Assembly: GCF_900105345.1 (NCBI RefSeq)
Contig: NZ_FNSN01000003.1
Span: 1,612,001-1,676,000, forward strand
Reading direction: 5' to 3'
DNA length: 64,000 bases
From: Arthrobacter woluwensis
Lineage (GTDB): Bacteria; Actinomycetota; Actinomycetes; Actinomycetales; Micrococcaceae
Position 1 is the stretch's first letter; every line of letters starts with the position of its first letter. Positions 62,523-64,000 of the stretch are shown one piece after another. The translations under genes were made by a program, and so were the position numbers. The notes under the pieces are model-generated. The model was not told where the DNA came from. It saw nothing but the letters and a program-made list of their open reading frames with translations, and made no database searches.

Positions 62523-63581
62523 GTGCCAGAGAACCAGCCGACCGTCGCCACCGTGGGGGAGTCGGGCCTCCTCGCGAGAATCTTCCCCCTCCTGCCACAG
62601 GGCCCCGCCACCCTCCTGGGCCCCGGGGACGACGCCGCCGTGGTCGCCGCTCCTGGAGGCAGCGTGGTGGTCTCGATCGACACCCAGACGCAGGACCAGG
62701 ACTTCCGCCTGCGCTGGAACAACGGCTATGCGAGCACCGGCTACGACGTCGGGTGGAAGTCCGCGGCCCAGAATCTGAGCGACATCAACGCCATGGGCGC
62801 GGAGCCTCACTCGCTGCTCATCAGTCTCACCCTGCCCCCGGAGACGCCTGTCGCCTGGGTGGAGGACTTCGCCCGCGGAGTGCACGACGCCGTGCGCGCG
62901 CTGGGGGCGGAGGTCGCCGTCGTCGGGGGTGACCTCGGCCGTGGCCGGGAGATCTCGGTGACCGCCACGGCGATGGGCCGGGAGGTGGCCGGGAAGGTCG
63001 GACTTCGTTCGGGAGCCATGGTCGGGGATGTCGTGGCCGTGGCCGGGCGGCTGGGCCGTGCCGCCGCCGGGTGGTCCCTCCTGGAGAGCACCGTTCCAGT
63101 GGGGGATCTCACTCCGGCCCAGCGTGCGCTGATGGATGCCCAGTGCCGGCCGTGCCCGCCCCTCGGCAGCGGTGCGGAAGCCCTCGCGGCCGGCGCCACC
63201 GCCATGATGGACCTCTCCGACGGTCTGCTGAAGGACTCCGGGCGGCTTGCCCGGGCGAGCGGCGTGACGCTCGAACTCGACCCGCTTCTGCTGGCCGTCT
63301 TCGGCCCGGAACTGCGTCCCGCGGCAGAGCTGCTGGCCGCCGTGCCGGGGTCCGGCGAGTCCGCGGAGGACCTGGTCCGCGGCTGGGTCCAAGGCGGGGG
63401 AGAGGACTTCTGCCTGCTCAGCACTTTCCCAGGAAACGGTCCCGTACCGGACAGCTTCACTGTTGTAGGCTCAGTGGTGCCCACCCCGCCGGGACAGGAA
63501 CACCGTTCCCGGATCCGCGACGGCGAGGGACATTCAGCAGGGCATGCGACGCAAGGATGGGATCACTTTGGGGCACCATAA
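62523..63581 (+). CDS. thiL: Thiamine-monophosphate kinase
   Basis: Phosphorylates thiamine monophosphate to the active diphosphate. 352 aa. Seen: GPGDDAAVVAAPGGSVVVS with the metal-binding Asp pair, GYDVGWKSAAQNLSDINAMGAEP (quoted in part), VVGGDLGRG and MDLSDGLLKDSGRLA. These are the PurM-like fold motifs. The start is GTG at 62523, six bases after a TAnnnT -10, so the transcript is probably leaderless. The stop overlaps or abuts the next gene. Confidence 0.95.
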   Translation: MPENQPTVATVGESGLLARIFPLLPQGPATLLGPGDDAAVVAAPGGSVVVSIDTQTQDQDFRLRWNNGYASTGYDVGWKSAAQNLSDINAMGAEPHSLLISLTLPPETPVAWVEDFARGVHDAVRALGAEVAVVGGDLGRGREISVTATAMGREVAGKVGLRSGAMVGDVVAVAGRLGRAAAGWSLLESTVPVGDLTPAQRALMDAQCRPCPPLGSGAEALAAGATAMMDLSDGLLKDSGRLARASGVTLELDPLLLAVFGPELRPAAELLAAVPGSGESAEDLVRGWVQGGGEDFCLLSTFPGNGPVPDSFTVVGSVVPTPPGQEHRSRIRDGEGHSAGHATQGWDHFGAP

Positions 63582-64000
63582 GATTGCCGCCAACGCTCAG
63601 GCGATGAGGCGCTGGCTCTGCGCCGCCGAGCAGGTGGTGGGCAATCACAGCGACCGTCTGAATGCCATCAATATCTTCCCCGTGGCCGACGGCGACACCG
63701 GAACCAACCTCTACCTGACCCTCCGGGCTGCGGCACGAGCCATCGGCACCGAGGAGTACGCGGTGGGCGTCGACGTCGGCGTCGTGCTCTCCGATGCCGC
63801 AGGCGCCGCCATGGAGAACGCCCGCGGGAACTCCGGCACGCTCCTGGCCGTCTTCCTCGCCGCGCTCGCGGAATCCGTGCAGGGACACCCGCGCCTCAGC
63901 GCCCCCTTGCTGGCCTCCGGTCTGCGCCGGGCCCGGATGCGCTGCTGGTCCGCGCTGAGCGAGCCCGTCGAGGGGACCATGCTCTCCGCTCTGGCGGCCG
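63544..64000 (+). CDS. DAK2/FakA-like kinase domain protein, 3'-truncated by window edge
   Basis: N-terminal fragment of a dihydroxyacetone-kinase-like protein. Seen: NAINIFPVADGDTGTNLYLT, the Mg-ATP-binding Asp motif, then ENARGNSGTLLAVFLAALAE. This family includes the fatty-acid kinase FakA; in actinobacteria the gene between thiL and recG is of this kind. The frame is open to the end of the window. The start is uncertain: ATG 63544 (used here), TTG 63568 or ATG 63604; the first two would overlap thiL. Function in actinobacteria is not settled. Confidence 0.85.
   Translation, partial: MRRKDGITLGHHKIAANAQAMRRWLCAAEQVVGNHSDRLNAINIFPVADGDTGTNLYLTLRAAARAIGTEEYAVGVDVGVVLSDAAGAAMENARGNSGTLLAVFLAALAESVQGHPRLSAPLLASGLRRARMRCWSALSEPVEGTMLSALAA

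Overview
The window is a 64 kb chromosomal segment of a high-GC actinobacterium, most likely a member of the Micrococcaceae (Arthrobacter and relatives). This rests on strong GC bias at third codon positions, a MsiK-style sugar importer without its own ATPase, an LtbR/NdgR-type IclR regulator divergent from leuCD, a leader-peptide attenuator in front of ilvBNC, the gene order murA-plsC-gpsA-ddl-DUF3515-thiL-DAK, and several genes that appear to be transcribed without a 5' leader. The genus is inferred; no rRNA is present.

Layout. 1-2563: end of the NAD operon (nadC, cysteine desulfurase) and a GtrA membrane protein. 2.7-6.0 kb: an accessory stretch with an AT-richer secreted cysteine-protease/anchored-partner pair and a flavin monooxygenase-MarR operon with a clear operator. 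6.0-14.8 kb, all on minus: an RND exporter, malate:quinone oxidoreductase, an orphan peptide-binding lipoprotein, tRNA-Leu, a Bcp peroxiredoxin and an APC permease. 14.8-17.1 kb: gene-poor, with small membrane proteins, a tandem repeat and an unexplained strong terminator. 17.3-25.0 kb: tRNA-Lys, ilvD, attenuated ilvBNC and serA. 25.1-35.8 kb: two FtsX/MacB-type ABC systems flanking metG, the second linked to a LiaRS-like two-component system. 36.0-38.2 kb: leuB and ilvE. 38.3-45.2 kb: an MBL hydrolase, an orphan beta-ketoacyl synthase with a TetR regulator and doubled operator, a 54-bp tandem repeat, an FAH-family enzyme, gltX, a HAD phosphatase and a tRNA-Gln/Glu/Glu cluster. 45.2-48.9 kb: repeats, DUF1697, the IclR regulator and leuCD. 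48.9-57.2 kb: an alpha-glucoside uptake and hydrolysis cassette with a ROK regulator. 57.2-64 kb: conserved envelope/lipid/cofactor genes, ending inside a DAK2-type (FakA-like) gene.

Functionally, nearly all of branched-chain amino-acid synthesis is here (ilvD, ilvB, ilvN, ilvC, ilvE, leuB, leuC, leuD; leuA and ilvA are absent), spread over 31 kb in several transcription units with distinct apparent controls. The most unusual material is the protease pair, the promoter-proximal repeats at 40.5 and 41.3 kb, the small peptide and possible RNA unit around 16 kb, and the sugar cassette lying between leuD and murA.
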